A stretch of DNA of 64,000 nt. Source: Megamerina dolium. Its lineage: Eukaryota > Arthropoda > Insecta > Diptera > Megamerinidae. Under the pieces are notes generated by a model, which saw only the letters and a program-made list of their open reading frames with translations, ran no database searches and was not told where the DNA came from. Made by a program: the position numbers and the translations under genes. The stretch is taken from positions 107,144,917 to 107,208,916 of the forward strand of contig OY978525.1 of NCBI GenBank assembly GCA_963854835.1, in the 5' to 3' direction. This document shows positions 11,777 through 23,638 of the stretch, in pieces. Each line of letters starts with the position of its first letter. Position 1 is the stretch's first letter.

Positions 11777-13074
11777 AAACTAAATGTAACACCTCTGTTT
11801 TGGGATAGAATGCCATGTAGTTTTAAAAATTTGGAGGTACCTTTTGATTAATTCCATATATTAATTATTTGATAGTCATTAGATTGATAAAAAAACTTTT
11901 TGTAGACAAATTTTGTATTTTATTCCTCTCAACGGTGTATCACCCTAATGTTGTAATATTATCGCAAACAAGCAAGTTCTCTTTATACTGAGATCATCAT
12001 TTGTTATTATTGTAGTTACATCAGTAAGCAATTTTATACATATAAATACACAGCAAAAGTAAGCCCTTTCTAAAAAGTCTATACTGTGATTTTAAGTACA
12101 ATAGTATGTCATATTGGTAGACAGTAACTCAAAAGTATTAGAACTTAATGTTCTAATGCTAAAATATGACAATTTCAATAATATTCATTATAAAAATAAA
12201 TTCAAAACAAATTAAAATATATATCCCTTGAGTAAATATGCATATAATTATATTTTAATATTTCTAATTATCTTCCACTGTACCTATTACGTAATTTATA
12301 TGAAAATAATGACCTTTACACACTGCATGCATATAGTAAATAAAAAAATGATTAAAATTACACACATATGTGTATCACTATTATACATGTTTACTAACTT
12401 ATAATTACAACATAACAATTAAAAAAAAAAAAAAAAAAAATCTTATGTAAATTCCCGTTTAATTCAAGTTATTACAACTGTTTTAATATGTATTTTTTTT
12501 CACATATGTATTGTACATTTTTTATAACATAGTTAACATAGTTTTATATTTTAATTACTTTTGTTGAAAGCATGCGACAGCAAAAGCAACAATAACAATG
12601 AAAGCAATGAAATTTGAAACATTTAAATTGGAATGAACCTTCTTTTGTTTAAACTCAACGATTAGTTGTAATGCTGAGCATGAACATTGGTCATGAACAC
12701 TTGCAAGAGGAACACATTTTGTCGCCGTTAGAGTTTAACGTACTACGTACTACCCATAAGGTAATTTCATATGTTCTCATACTCGTAATGTGACTACGAA
12801 ACTTTTGTCGCACATGTTGTGGTTTACAATAACCAACCGTATGGGTAGTAACAAAGTTGGTGATCATGTCAAAATGGTGTCTGTTTTCAACTACATGGGC
12901 ACTCATTGTACGTACATAAGCACATGTAATTCAATCGCTGTGGGTGGGTGGCGGCGATTGTGAATGTGTGTCGTATGATTTTAGAGCATTATAATAGTGC
13001 ACTTGTAACATGAATAACTGATGTTTTAATTTTGTGATATGATGATTTTCGTCCTTGACCACATTAGCGATGTA
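11777..13074. other. Non-coding AT-rich DNA
   Basis: No gene seen. A 20-bp A-run starts near 12421. Short inverted pieces (ACTACCCATA and TATGGGTAGT) occur at 12750 and 12840. Confidence 0.5.
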
Positions 13075-14335
13075 TCAGGTGTACAAGCATAAAAAAAAAC
13101 ACATTTTTTTTCTTAGAAAGTCAAAAATTAATTTATTCAAAGTATTTGCCCATCTCTCGAGCAATTTGTGTATACCATGCCAAAAGAATTCCTCATTTTT
13201 CGAGGCAAACCACTCGTCAAGCCATTTTCCGACGTCTTCATACGAATCGAAGTGCTGTTCGGCGAGCGCGGGACCCATCGACGAAAACAGGTGATAGTCA
13301 GAAGGGGCCAGGTCTGGTGAATAAGCAGGATGAGATAACACCTCCCAATTGAGTGTGTCCAAGTAGTTTTGGACCAGATTTGACGTGTCCGATGGGGCAT
13401 TGTCGTGGAGAAAAATCAGCTTCTCATGTCTTTGTTCATAAGCAGGCTTTTTTTCACCCAAAGCACGACGCAATTTCACTTGTTGTTGGTGGTAGCGGTG
13501 AGCATTGACATTTTCACCAGGTTTCAACAGCTCGTAGTAGATGACACCCTGCTGATCCCACCAAACGCACAGCATCGTCTTGCGTCCAAAGCGATTTGGT
13601 CTTGGAGAAGAAGAAGTTGGCGTCTTGGAGAAGAAGTTGCTGGTTGGCCGGGATCGCCCTAAAATTTTTTTCGTTTAGAATTCTCAAAGTATATCCACAT
13701 TTCATCGCAAGTCACCACAAGATGCAGGAACGACTTTCTTTTTTGTCTAGCAAGCAAGATTTCGCATGTGTTTTGGCGTCGCTCCATCTGCCTATCGATC
13801 AATTCATGGGGTACTCATTTTCCAAATTTTTGAACCTGCCCCACGGCTCGTAAACGTATGGAAATGGCTTGTTGAGTAACACCTAACTGTTCGGCAAGCA
13901 TTTTTTGCGATGGGGTGTCGTCCTCATCCAAAAGAGCCTGCAAATCATGGTCTTCAACTTTTCTGGGTCTATTTTCACGCTTCTTGCCACTCAAGTCAAA
14001 ATGGCCTTCTTTGAAGCGACGAAACCAGTCTCTGCAAGTGGTTTCCGATAGCGCACCATAGGCCTTCACAGGCATTGGATACGACTCAGCAGCAGATTTC
14101 TTCAAATTGAAGCAAAAAAGTAGATCTTCCCGCATATGCTCTTTTTCTGGCACGAAACTAGACATGATTATACGAAGAAAAATGTATGTTGTTGTATGAA
14201 ATCACTGATGATGTTTACTAATTGATGTAAACAGATGTCGAACTCATAAAAAAAAGGATGCACAGTCGATAATAGCTCAATATGCTCACTAATGCCATCT
14301 ACGAGCAAACAGCGGATTTAAACTTGTACACCTGG
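13075..14335 (-). mobile_element. Mos1-like mariner element, full length
   Basis: The ends are TCAGGTGTACAAGC (left) and, reverse-complemented from the right, CCAGGTGTACAAGT. TA lies immediately outside both ends (13073-13074 and 14336-14337). The 1261-bp length and these ends are those of the mauritiana/Mos1 subfamily of mariner. A related shortened copy lies at 50609-51168. Confidence 0.92.
13135..14165 (-). pseudogene. Mariner (Mos1-like) transposase, frameshifted
   Basis: Translation starts at ATG 14165-14163 (MSSFVPEKEHMREDLLFCFN), as in Mos1. The N-terminal helix-turn-helix region (14165-13815) includes TTCRDWFRRFKEGHFDLS and DLQALLDEDD. The frame then breaks between about 13815 and 13575 by small indels, though mariner blocks can be read across frames there. 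It resumes from MLCVWWDQQGVIYYELLKPG (13575 down). The catalytic Asp of FLHDNAP and that of LAPSDYHLF are 34 residues apart, the mariner DD34D signature. Near the C-terminus a small deletion shifts frame just before GKYFE and stop. It cannot make an active transposase as it stands. Confidence 0.9.
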
Positions 14336-15200
14336 TACTATTTAATTATTATAATCTATTGTAAAAATTCTGACTTATACCACTTTTTGGAGAGAGGAAA
14401 AGGATCGCCATTGTTGTATGTGGGTGGTTAAAAAAAATTAATAACAATTGATAGGAATTTTGCGTTTTCTTTTTCTTAGTTTGTGATCCTCTTTTATGTT
14501 TTTCTTTTTCTCTCATTGAAATCTTTCTTTGTAAAAGCACTAAGTACTTTCAGAAATCTACGTATTCCCTTCATCGTATTGGACTGTAATTAGCTTCATG
14601 GTCTGTTGATTTTAAACAAATGTTACTTGTTAGTTTACAATATTTTTATCTACGAGTAATTTACATATTTCATTTATTGTACAATAGGTTGTAGGGATTT
14701 TAATTTGTCTTTACTCTATGCTTTTTATCGAGTATAATTATAATTTTATAGTTGATTATTTTGTTTTAGTTCTCATAGAATCATAGAATTACTAGCGAAT
14801 TTGTAACACTTCTTATAATTGATGGAACCGAATCATCACCCTCGAAAAGAACTAGAATTATATTTATGAACAAATTATAAAAGAATGCATTAAAAAAATT
14901 GCTTATATTAAGGGGATATATTGATTCTTTTTTTTATTTTCTGTGAATTTTTATGTCCTTTGTATAAAGATTTTGTCTGAGAATAGCCCTAGTGAAATTT
15001 TCTCGCAAATAATTTTCTACAACATTTAACCCTCTAGCTACCTTCCAAATGCCATTTTATGCAGACTTTCCAAAGAAGGGGGTCAAAATGACCCTTTAGT
15101 GATAGAGATACAGGGTTAAAATGTTTTACAAAATTATTCCCCGTGAAATTTTACTACTTATTTCGCTCCGATATGAATTTAAACTCTTTTTTCCCCACAG
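14336..15200. other. Non-coding DNA with a dispersed-repeat fragment
   Basis: No gene seen. The part 14987-15060 (CCCTAGTGAAATTTTCTCGC onward) resembles 5690-5760. It ends in the polypyrimidine tract of the acceptor at 15200. Confidence 0.45.
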
Positions 15201-15318
15201 TAATTCTTCGGGATTTCGGAATTCAGGGATTGTATTTTCAGATCCCGAAGATTCCGAGATCGACAAAACTTCAAAAATTAACATATCTAGTTCTACGATA
15301 AGGCAAAGCCGTAAATAA
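15201..15318 (+). CDS. Candidate terminal coding exon of an unidentified gene
   Basis: A strong acceptor, CTTTTTTCCCCACAG ending at 15200, is followed by one base completing a split codon and then 38 open codons that start NSSGFRNSGIVFSDPEDSEI, end STIRQSRK and stop at TAA 15316-15318. The product is polar with an acidic Asp-Pro-Glu-Asp-Ser block. A second frame is also open for 33 codons, so the reading phase is not certain. Upstream exons are not identified. It may be a terminal exon of the same transcription unit as 10744 with another exon between, or a separate gene. Confidence 0.45.
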
Positions 15319-17314
15319 AGCGGAAATTTTATAAATTTTTAAACCCCATCGTTATGTTGGCTATACGAATAATATTCACATGATCTAATATTGAATGAAA
15401 TGAAAAAAAAAAAAACAAAATATGTTATGTATTGAAGATATTTTACAGAAGGTTAACGATTAATATTGTATATTCTACGATCAAAATTGCCAAACAATTT
15501 TCTAAAAGAGTTATAATTTGATAGTTTTGATAGTACAACCCTGTCTCTTGACAACTGTCAAAAATAAATGTAAATATAAATGATATTGTATTTGTTTGGT
15601 TAAAGCTCTACCGCTCTACTCTCGTGTTAAAATTGTAAAGATTATGAAATTGGAATTGGAAAACCGACAAAAGTCTAAAACGGCTTTAGGCGCTCAATTC
15701 TAAGAGATGATTTAGTGTAATTGTATGGAAGCTGCTCCACAACCGATGTTCGAAAAGCCTGAAAAGTCTGAACGATGCCCTATTTCGAACTTGTTTCGAG
15801 ATTTGCAGACGTCGTCTGAGAATTAACTCATTCGAACATTAGTGCTGGTAGACATGATTATGGTAATGTGTAATCAATATCATTTACCTTATTTTGAGAG
15901 AATGTAACACAAATTTCAGACAATAAAATACAAGCAAACATTTTTATTATATGAAATCCATTAAAATTAAATGATAAAATATCACTTTTATCGAACTAGA
16001 ATTTTTAAATTGATATCTCTTGTACCTTCATCTCCAAGAATTGTGTTTATAATGAAAATGCTTACAAATATTAACTGGGAAATGTCAAAACTTCGTAGAC
16101 CGCGAAAAGTGTGATGTGGAGTTGTTCGGCTGAAAAGCCTATCACGACTTCCAATCACCTCAAAAACCGAGTATGAAGCTTCAGCTTAAGGATATGTTAA
16201 AGTGTCCGGTAAAAGTGAAATTAATAAAATTTAATTGAAAACTGATTTGTAAGTGTAGTTTTAACTTCACCTTTGACACATATTAGGTAACGGTAACTGT
16301 CGCGACTAAAACTTCGCTTTCAACCATGTGAAAATTGTAAAAAGTGTCTTAATTCATGACATTCGCCGAGAACCAATAAATTATTTTATTCTTGTCATGC
16401 ATACAGTACTTTCTAAGGAAAATAGGCGTTAAAGTGTGAATGTGAAAAATTCATATGAATGAAAATAATAACGTGCAATTAAATCGACGGAGCGAGTTAT
16501 TACTATTTCTTTTCATAAAAAAACGCGAAAATTTTAACCCATTGTTATTACCTACCCTATCTATTGTAACATGGAAACGTGGTTTTCTTGCAAAGTAGGT
16601 ATTAAATATTCAGGTACAGAAGGATATTTAACGATAAATCCTTTCTTTTCTTATGAAAAATATATCAAAATTTTCATTAAATATGTATTTGTTTTTTTTT
16701 TAATCGAAAAAAAAAACCAACGAGATGAATGATATAAAAAGAAAATCTGCAATTAAATATGATTTAATTACATGGTGTTGTTAGCGTTGCTATATTTTTT
16801 TAAATAGCTTGTTTTCTCATTGTTTTGTACGGCGCTTGATATAATAAATTATGTACGAGATATGTATAAATATCGCACATACAGTATGTATAAGTATAAG
16901 TATTATATTTTGCACAAAACATTCATTATAATTTACAATCATGATGCATACGTACATACACTTCAATTGTTATACACCCCAAAATATCCCACTGTGCAAT
17001 AAATGCACTATCATCATAATCGCCATCTTCATCACCATCATAATGATGAATGAACAAGCGTTCAACAATTTCCCTCATTCACAATTACAAATTGTAGGGA
17101 CATACAGTAACAACAAGAACTCAATTACAACAATAACACAATAAAACAGTTAAGTACAGTACTACGTACTTACGTACTTGCAACAATCACAAAAGCGATT
17201 GAAAGGAAGGAGGATTAATACGATGTAACAAAACCGAAGGGAGGGAGAGTACCGCTTAGGCGGCAGTACTATCGTATTGCATATGGTGTATTCGCTTCAT
17301 ATGATGGTTACGCA
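15319..17314. other. Non-coding DNA
   Basis: No gene is recognised. GC-richer patches at 15600-15860 and 16085-16200 contain AAAAGCCT-type repeated words and may be an old repeat. The last 400 bases lead into the putative control region of the PDZ gene. Confidence 0.4.
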
Positions 17315-17396
17315 TGCGCATGCGCATTTGCATATTAAAGCAATTTGAGACGTTGTTGCATACAATTTGCGAGTGCATACCAGTACATATGCAAAT
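17315..17396. promoter_or_regulatory. NRF-1/ewg-like site with two octamer motifs
   Basis: TGCGCATGCGCA (17315-17326) fits the NRF-1/erect-wing consensus and overlaps a perfect octamer ATTTGCAT (17326-17333). A second octamer in opposite orientation, ATGCAAAT, is at 17389-17396. They lie 330-410 bp upstream of the first coding exon of the PDZ gene. A role in that gene's promoter is inference. Confidence 0.35.
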
Positions 17397-17723
17397 GTGC
17401 GTCTTCAACACAAAGTTGTCTTGTTGAGAAATAACAACTGAACTGAATAGAATAAAGAATAAAGAAGTACATATATGTATAATTAATGAGCAATTGCACA
17501 TACATAATAAGACCAAGAGGACTAATTCATAGTAGTAACATTATTTCTTTGTGTCGTCTTTTTTACAATGTTCTTTATTTGATTCTTTCTCTTTTTCTAT
17601 TGTTTAGTTTTACACACACACACACATATATAGTTAAATATATATTTTATTTTGTTTTTTTTTTCTTCCCCTTTCTTTTATTTTTCTTCTTCTTATTTTT
17701 TTGATTTTCTTTTTTTTTTTTAG

Positions 17724-17863
17724 ATATGGTCAATTAATTTATGCCTCATTTAGGGTTTGGATTTTTGGCGTTATCAAAACGAAAAATGGATTCTGGCAGT
17801 GTTGCCAGTGAACCGATATCAGCACATCATCGTGCGTTCGCAAAACAAAAATCTGCCTCAATG
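17724..17863 (+). CDS. First coding exon of the PDZ/coiled-coil scaffold gene
   Basis: A long T-tract and TTTTTAG acceptor precede base 17724, so at least one 5' UTR exon lies upstream. ATG 17741 opens 41 codons (MPHLGFGFLALSKRK, then MDSGSVASEPISAHHRAFAK and QKSASM) that end exactly at a strong donor, ATG|GTAAGT (17863/17864). The second Met (17786) is an alternative start. The upstream ATG at 17726 stops after three codons. The phase (0) fits the acceptor at 30840, giving KQKSASM-TILHPKSC. The 41 codons look coding (SVASEPISAHHRAFAK) in an AT-rich setting. No other exon between 17864 and 30840 is certain. The link rests on phase and splice signals only. Confidence 0.6.
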
Positions 17864-18029
17864 GTAAGTTAATGATGATATCTGCACTCATACTTATTGT
17901 ACATTATTTAAAAACTATTGCTAATGTTATTGGAGCATTGAATTAGTTTTGAGGGACTTTTTTTTCCCTCTTTTTAACCCTTTATTTAAGTAGCAAAACG
18001 AATTTATAAATTACTAAAAATATTGTACA

Positions 18030-18975
18030 TCGTTAGCTACGACTATTTCCCATCTTTTTGGCAGCATACAGATGCTGCGTCAGAAGAAGTCGACAATCCA
18101 TGAATTTCCCCAATTTTTGGCGTCTTCATATGAATGGAAGCGCTGCTCTTCCAGACTGTGTGTCATGGACCGGAGAAATTGGTAATCGGAAGGAACAATG
18201 CTTTGGTTGTATGGCTAGCGGGATTGGACTTCCCATTTCAATGTTCCTAAGTATGTTTGAATGACTTCAGCAACATGTGGACGAGCATTGTCATGTTGCA
18301 AAATTACTTTGTCGTATGTTTTCAGATATTGTGGCCGTTCTTTCTTCAATGCAAATAATTTTTTTCCCTTCGCGTTGTCGTAATGGATCTATTTTTCATC
18401 ACCAGTAACGATAAGTTGCAAAACTTCCCAAGAACGGACGAGTCTACGTCTCGGAAGCACTCGATCACGTGGTCGACCAAGGTCCATTCATCTCATCAGA
18501 ATACGGAAATGCTTTGTACGGGAACAAAACAATGCATTTCCATATTTTTTGCTTCTACAACAACAACAACAACAACAACATACGTTGCAAAAAATCCTTT
18601 CATTTTTGCCGTTGAAGCAATTGTTTGCACTTGAAAAATCATATTTCGGTTTTGATTCGTATGGGACTCAATTTTCTTGCTTTTGAATCATTCCCATAGC
18701 TTAGGAAACGTATTGATTGGTTAACCACAAATTATATTGGCAATTCTTGAAGCGTTTGGCTTCTTTTTTGGTTGGTCCGAACACTCAATGTCTTCAATAT
18801 CGAAATCACAACTTTTTAAATGACGAAACCAGTGCTCATACATTTTTATCGATATACTATATTCCTTGTAAGTTATCAACAGCAATCGATAACTTTCAGT
18901 GGTGCTTTTCTTTGAATTAAACATGAAAGGCAAAGCTTCTCGCAAATGTGGTCTTTTTGGCTCAAAAATCTACAT
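18030..18975 (-). pseudogene. Decayed mariner transposase
   Basis: Read on the minus strand from about 18970, the start resembles a mariner N-terminus (HLREALPFMFNSKKSTTESY, then MYEHWFRHLKSCDFDIED). The C-terminal third near 18310-18040 reads VILQHDNARPHVAEVIQTYL, LGTLKWEVQS, VPSDYQFLRSMTHSLEEQRF and LPKRWE, the mariner catalytic and terminal blocks. Stops and frameshifts separate the pieces and the middle is poor. It belongs to a different mariner lineage from the Mos1-like copy at 13075. A CAACAA run lies at 18557-18580. The terminal repeats were not located. Confidence 0.75.
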
Positions 18976-20149
18976 GTTTGAAGTCCAATCCAAATTGGTT
19001 GTTTACACATTTACAAAATGCCAAATACTGCAAAAGAAAGCCTATTAATGGTGCTTTAAAATAAATATAGAGCTACAGTATGGTTCGATAACAAATATAC
19101 AAGTTACGCCATCTAACAAGAAATCCCTCAAAACTCATTCAAGGTCCCTTTTTCAGTTTGATGTTGAATTCCTCAATTTGTGTACAATTAATTAATGTGT
19201 ATTATACATAGTTATTAATTTATCTTAGTTACAAATAAAGTTGTTCGAAGAATTACACATTTTTTTTGGGGGGGAATTTCCATATGAATAATTTCCGTTT
19301 GTATGTATTAAGAATATTTTCTAAATTAAAAGGATGTTCGTACTTAAATAATGTGATGCTACTTATCACACATTTCCAGTTTTATCATACATATTACCCA
19401 TTTGTTCCATTCCTCATCAATTAGAATTTATTTCAGTTAATTTTTTGTGTGAAAACTAGCAAGAATCTTCTAATTTACATTTTCAATAATGTTTACAGTA
19501 CATGTTTACAAAGAGGAAATCATTAATCTCATACAATCTTAATGAATTTTTTCTTAATAATTCTCAATTTGTTCAAAATAAATTGTATTCAAATGTAAAC
19601 TATTAAAAAATAAAAATAAAAATTAATCAACAAAACAGGTAATCTCTCTTATCGTATGGTAAATAAACCTTGAATGACATGTAACAAATACTTGCCATAT
19701 TTCAATGAAGTATGTACTCGTATATATGTATTTTAATACTTTGACGATGATCATAACAAAAAAAAAATAGTAAAAAGCAACCAAAATATTGCATTGAATT
19801 GTAACATTTGAAAAAACGAATCACAGCTCTACATCACAGCTTTATTAATATACTTTTAATTAAATTTTTGGCAATGTCTTATAATAAAATTAAAATCATT
19901 ATTACCGGTTCAGTACTTTCCCCATCATACAGCTTTTATTACATTTTTGTTATGTTTTTACGAATAAGAGTGAAAATATTCATTATTAAATTCAACAGAG
20001 TAAAAAAAAAAAAATTAAAAAAACAATAACAAATACATAATACCACTTGCTGACTTAGAGATCACTTGCTGTGATGTTTTGTTATTCGTTTGGTGATTAT
20101 TATTGACGCCCGGATTGATGTGAAGGTTTAATAAATGTTCACCTGCGCA
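18976..20149. other. Intronic AT-rich DNA
   Basis: No gene seen. The 19085-19150 part (ACGCCATCTAACAAG) may be the 5' untranslated end of the adjacent mariner. Confidence 0.4.
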
Positions 20150-21270
20150 CAGTGGTATATTAATCGATTTTGATTCGTAATATTACGATAAAAAAATGTC
20201 GATTACTCACGATAAAAAATTACAATACATTCTGTCAAATAAGTACCCGGAAATTCTCATTTTTAATTTTCCCTCTGAAAATATTTCAAAAAATTTTGTT
20301 TCCCAGGTTGGCACAACTGTCAGCCACTATTCTGTGAATTTTTATTGCTATGTGTCATTTAGTTTGGTTACGGCGATTTTTACTATGGATAAAATATAGA
20401 TTTATACCAATCGTAAACTTGAGTTTTCGACATGGTTGAATCACTAAATGTTTTTTTCAACATTTCCAACGTTTTGGCACAAGAAATTTCGTTTGAAACA
20501 CAAAATTTCACACAAACTCTTTGTTCGATGGAAGAACGAAAAATGATTGTGAACAATTATCAAAACCACCCTCAGTGGACATAAATAAAATTGCGCGGGA
20601 ACTAAAAGTAAGCCCAAAAACTGTATCAAGGGTGTTGAAGAAGTTTAAGGAGAACCAAAACAAGAAAAACAAAATCATCACCACTTCTCAGAAGAACCTC
20701 AATATTTCGGACAGAAAACTGGCTGAGACGGTGGAATATTTTGGGTTTTTTGTCTGCAAAGCAAAAATGGAGGCTATTCTCGAGGATGTGTGAACGAAAA
20801 GTTTATGTGAAAGAGGCACTCAATCTTTTCTCGCAAAATCTTGGTGTGGGAAGCAATTTCCACCTATGACGAAAGGAACAGTTATTTTGTAACTACGAGA
20901 ACAATAAAATTACAAATTAATATTAAAGAATGCTTGGAAAAAAGATTAAAGCCTTTCTTCAGAACAGCAAATTGTGTTTGGAATAGTACTCAAAGAACAA
21001 TGGGCTTTTGACGCCTCGAGAAGCAAATCCGCCGAAATGTCCAGAGCTCAGACCAATTGAAAAATACGGGGCGTTGTTAAAAAAAGAATTGAAGTCAACA
21101 AAGCACTCAAGAATGCTAAAGAAATTCGGAAAAAGTGGTGTTCAGTAACTCGAAAAATAACAGATAATACCAAAAAATCCTGAATGAAAGGTGTGCCAGA
21201 AAAGTTAAAATTTCTCTTAAATGAAAAATAGTGGAAAAATTTTAAATATATCATAAACATTTGAATTCAA
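20150..21270 (+). pseudogene. Tc1/mariner-superfamily transposase relic, distant lineage
   Basis: A start like MEERKMIVNNYQNHP (20529) shifts frame into a clear helix-turn-helix, DINKIARELKVSPKTVSRVL (about 20580-20640), the DNA-binding part of Tc1/mariner-type transposases. Near the 3' end (21030-21230) a block reads CPELRPIEKY-like with one shift, followed by KALKNAKEIRKKWCSVTRKI and GVPEKLKFLLNEK, resembling the Glu-containing C-terminus of related transposases. Stops and indels break the frame and the middle catalytic region is poor. No terminal repeats were found, so the ends are approximate. Confidence 0.6.
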
Positions 21271-21533
21271 AAAGCAATTGAATATGGGATATATTTCGAA
21301 ATTAATGATATAAAATTTTCTCAAATGCAGTCCTAAATATTGTCAAAAAAGGCTTTTTAAATTTACTATTTAAGTGAATTGGGTATTAGTTAAATGACCC
21401 TAAATAAAAGAGAATGTTTTTCACTGCAGAATATTCCATCAATCAATCTCTATTTTTCGTTCGTTGGCGCTAATTAGAAATTCTATGCATTGGCAGCTTT
21501 TCCAACACTTGGCCCTTCCACCACCGGACACAG

Positions 21534-21840
21534 AATATATAAGTTTATTGGATGGAGGGTGTTTTTCCATACGCTTGACATAACATTTATTGCGCTAGAC
21601 TATGTCAAGATCAGCCTATAACTCGCATAGATCATCAGTAAAGTACAGAATACATTGATACTCCAATCAATCAATACTTTCATTCGATTATATTCTGCTT
21701 ATGAACTGACACGTACAGCCAGCAGCACATCATTAAGTAGGCTGTGTTTTGCCTTGCGAGATCGGAGAGCTGAGTGGCGAAAGCTTATGACGTTTCTGGT
21801 GTTTACCGTTTTTTACGTCGACGTTTTTCTGTGTGACTGC
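21534..21840 (+). promoter_or_regulatory. Candidate internal promoter and alternative first exon
   Basis: A TATA-like ATATATAAG (21535-21543) is followed by a GC-richer 300-bp stretch. ATG 21655 opens 62 codons to a strong donor, TGC|GTAAGTATA (21840/21841), in phase 0, which is compatible with the acceptor of the PDZ exon at 30841. A shorter reading from ATG 21787 gives MTFLVFTVFYVDVFLCDC, signal-peptide-like. A weaker donor sits at 21638. This could be an alternative start of the PDZ gene or chance. Confidence 0.25.
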
Positions 21841-23524
21841 GTAAGTATATAGTGAACCGAGTCGATGCAAGGACCATGGATTGACTTTGCATCCATCCTG
21901 AAAGAATGTCAGTGACTTCGTGATTGTCCTTCTTGTCCGTTGAACCACGTTAGCGGTAGATGTTGCATAATCTTATCGTTTAAAAATCCACTTTCGAATC
22001 CAAAGAATATTACACTTTTAGAATTTTCAAAAAAAAAAAAAAACAACAAATATCGCGTACTTATGATCTCATGCATTAATTACTATGTTTAGACAATCAC
22101 ATTTATAATATAATAAATGCCTGTATATATACCATATTAATTGTCATCGTTGTGTACTGTGGGTGCTTAAGGTGTGACAGTTGTCTCTCCTATTTTTCAT
22201 CTCATTTCTGATTTTTATTCGCCTACATATACAAATTATACTACTGTGCGCTAAATGCGTCATATATTACACGGCTATAAAGTCATATGCGTGAAACAAA
22301 TGCATTTCGATTTCAATAAAAAAAATCTAATAATCAAACATGATAATGATAATGATGATGATGATGTTTTACGTGATTTTCAATTTTTCTATTGTATGAT
22401 AGTTCTCAATTTTCATAAACTTGTGAAAGCATATTTATTTATACTAGTAAATGCTTACTACATATGTATATGTATTCGTAAGGAAAATTCTATGGTCTGC
22501 TGAATTTATGACTTTATAATGAATTATTAATGAATTTTAAAATATTATATTCAGACAGTGTAGTGTGATGTAGTGTAGTTTTTCGCGAATTACAGATTAA
22601 AAACTATAATTTCTTTGCGTTTTATTAGGCGATAACTATACAAGTATAATCTATGTTGTTGTAACTACGCATGCGTAACATTACTCTATGAGTGTGTGAT
22701 GTATGTACTTAGAAATGGTCACTTTCTAATGTAAAAATAAAAGTAAAATGAGATAAAAAAAAAAAAAAATTATAATAATAGTAAAACGACCTTATAAAAG
22801 TATATATGAAAACATTCCTTCCATTCTATGTAGTAGTTGCTCAAAATCAAGTCACAAGATTAAGGTTAAGTGTTTTACACACACATCAATTACCCCTCAA
22901 AACTCAAGTATCTATTCGTAAGTGACACAGACATGAATTTGAATCCTTTACGAAAATCCTTTAATTTAAAAATATTGTCATCTGAGACTCGTCAGCACAA
23001 TGGGACATCATTAATGAGTGATTATGTGTGAGTGAATGCATGCGCTTCAAGTATCCCAAAAAGGGCAAAGTCTGATGATATGATGATTGCTGACTGATGA
23101 CAGCAGTGAAGTACATATCCTACTTTAAAGATAAGAAAAGCATTTAATTCTTCTTCTTCATTTTGAATTTTAATATATTTAAATATGTAAAAGAAAAAAA
23201 AAATATAAAGATGATACTCATATTTATGTTGAGTACTTTTCAACCAGATGTCCTATTAGTAATGTATATAGCAACCTTCGGTTATATAACTGTTATAACG
23301 TTTGCGTCATCTTTTGAAAAATCTCAAATAGATTGCATACTTATGTAAATTTACAGATTGATGGAAAAATAATTTTTTTTATTGAAGTTAATGACCATTC
23401 CCATACATACATTCCAAGTGGTCAATTTACAATATACATATATTTTTAATTATCCATCCCTCGATAAGTTTTTGTAACGTTCTCGTAATAAATTCATATG
23501 CTTTCCTTCTTCCTTTCTTTACAG
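21841..23524. other. Intronic AT-rich DNA
   Basis: No gene seen. GATAATGATGATG run near 22342-22365; A-runs near 22030 and 22757. Confidence 0.4.
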
Positions 23525-23638
23525 ATGTATTGTGTATTTGCGATTAGGGTAATTTCTTGTAATGTCCACTCTTATGGCGACTTTCAAATATCGGTTCATA
23601 GTGTTCATATGCAAATTGTAGAAAACAAGTTTTTGTAA
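23525..23638 (+). CDS. Weak candidate exon after a strong acceptor
   Basis: CTTCCTTTCTTTACAG is followed directly by ATG and 37 open codons (MYCVFAIRVISCNVHSYGDF...) to TAA. It is phase 0, like the PDZ gene intron it lies in. The product has no recognised family and the frame is short enough to arise by chance. Confidence 0.15.
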   Translation: MYCVFAIRVISCNVHSYGDFQISVHSVHMQIVENKFL

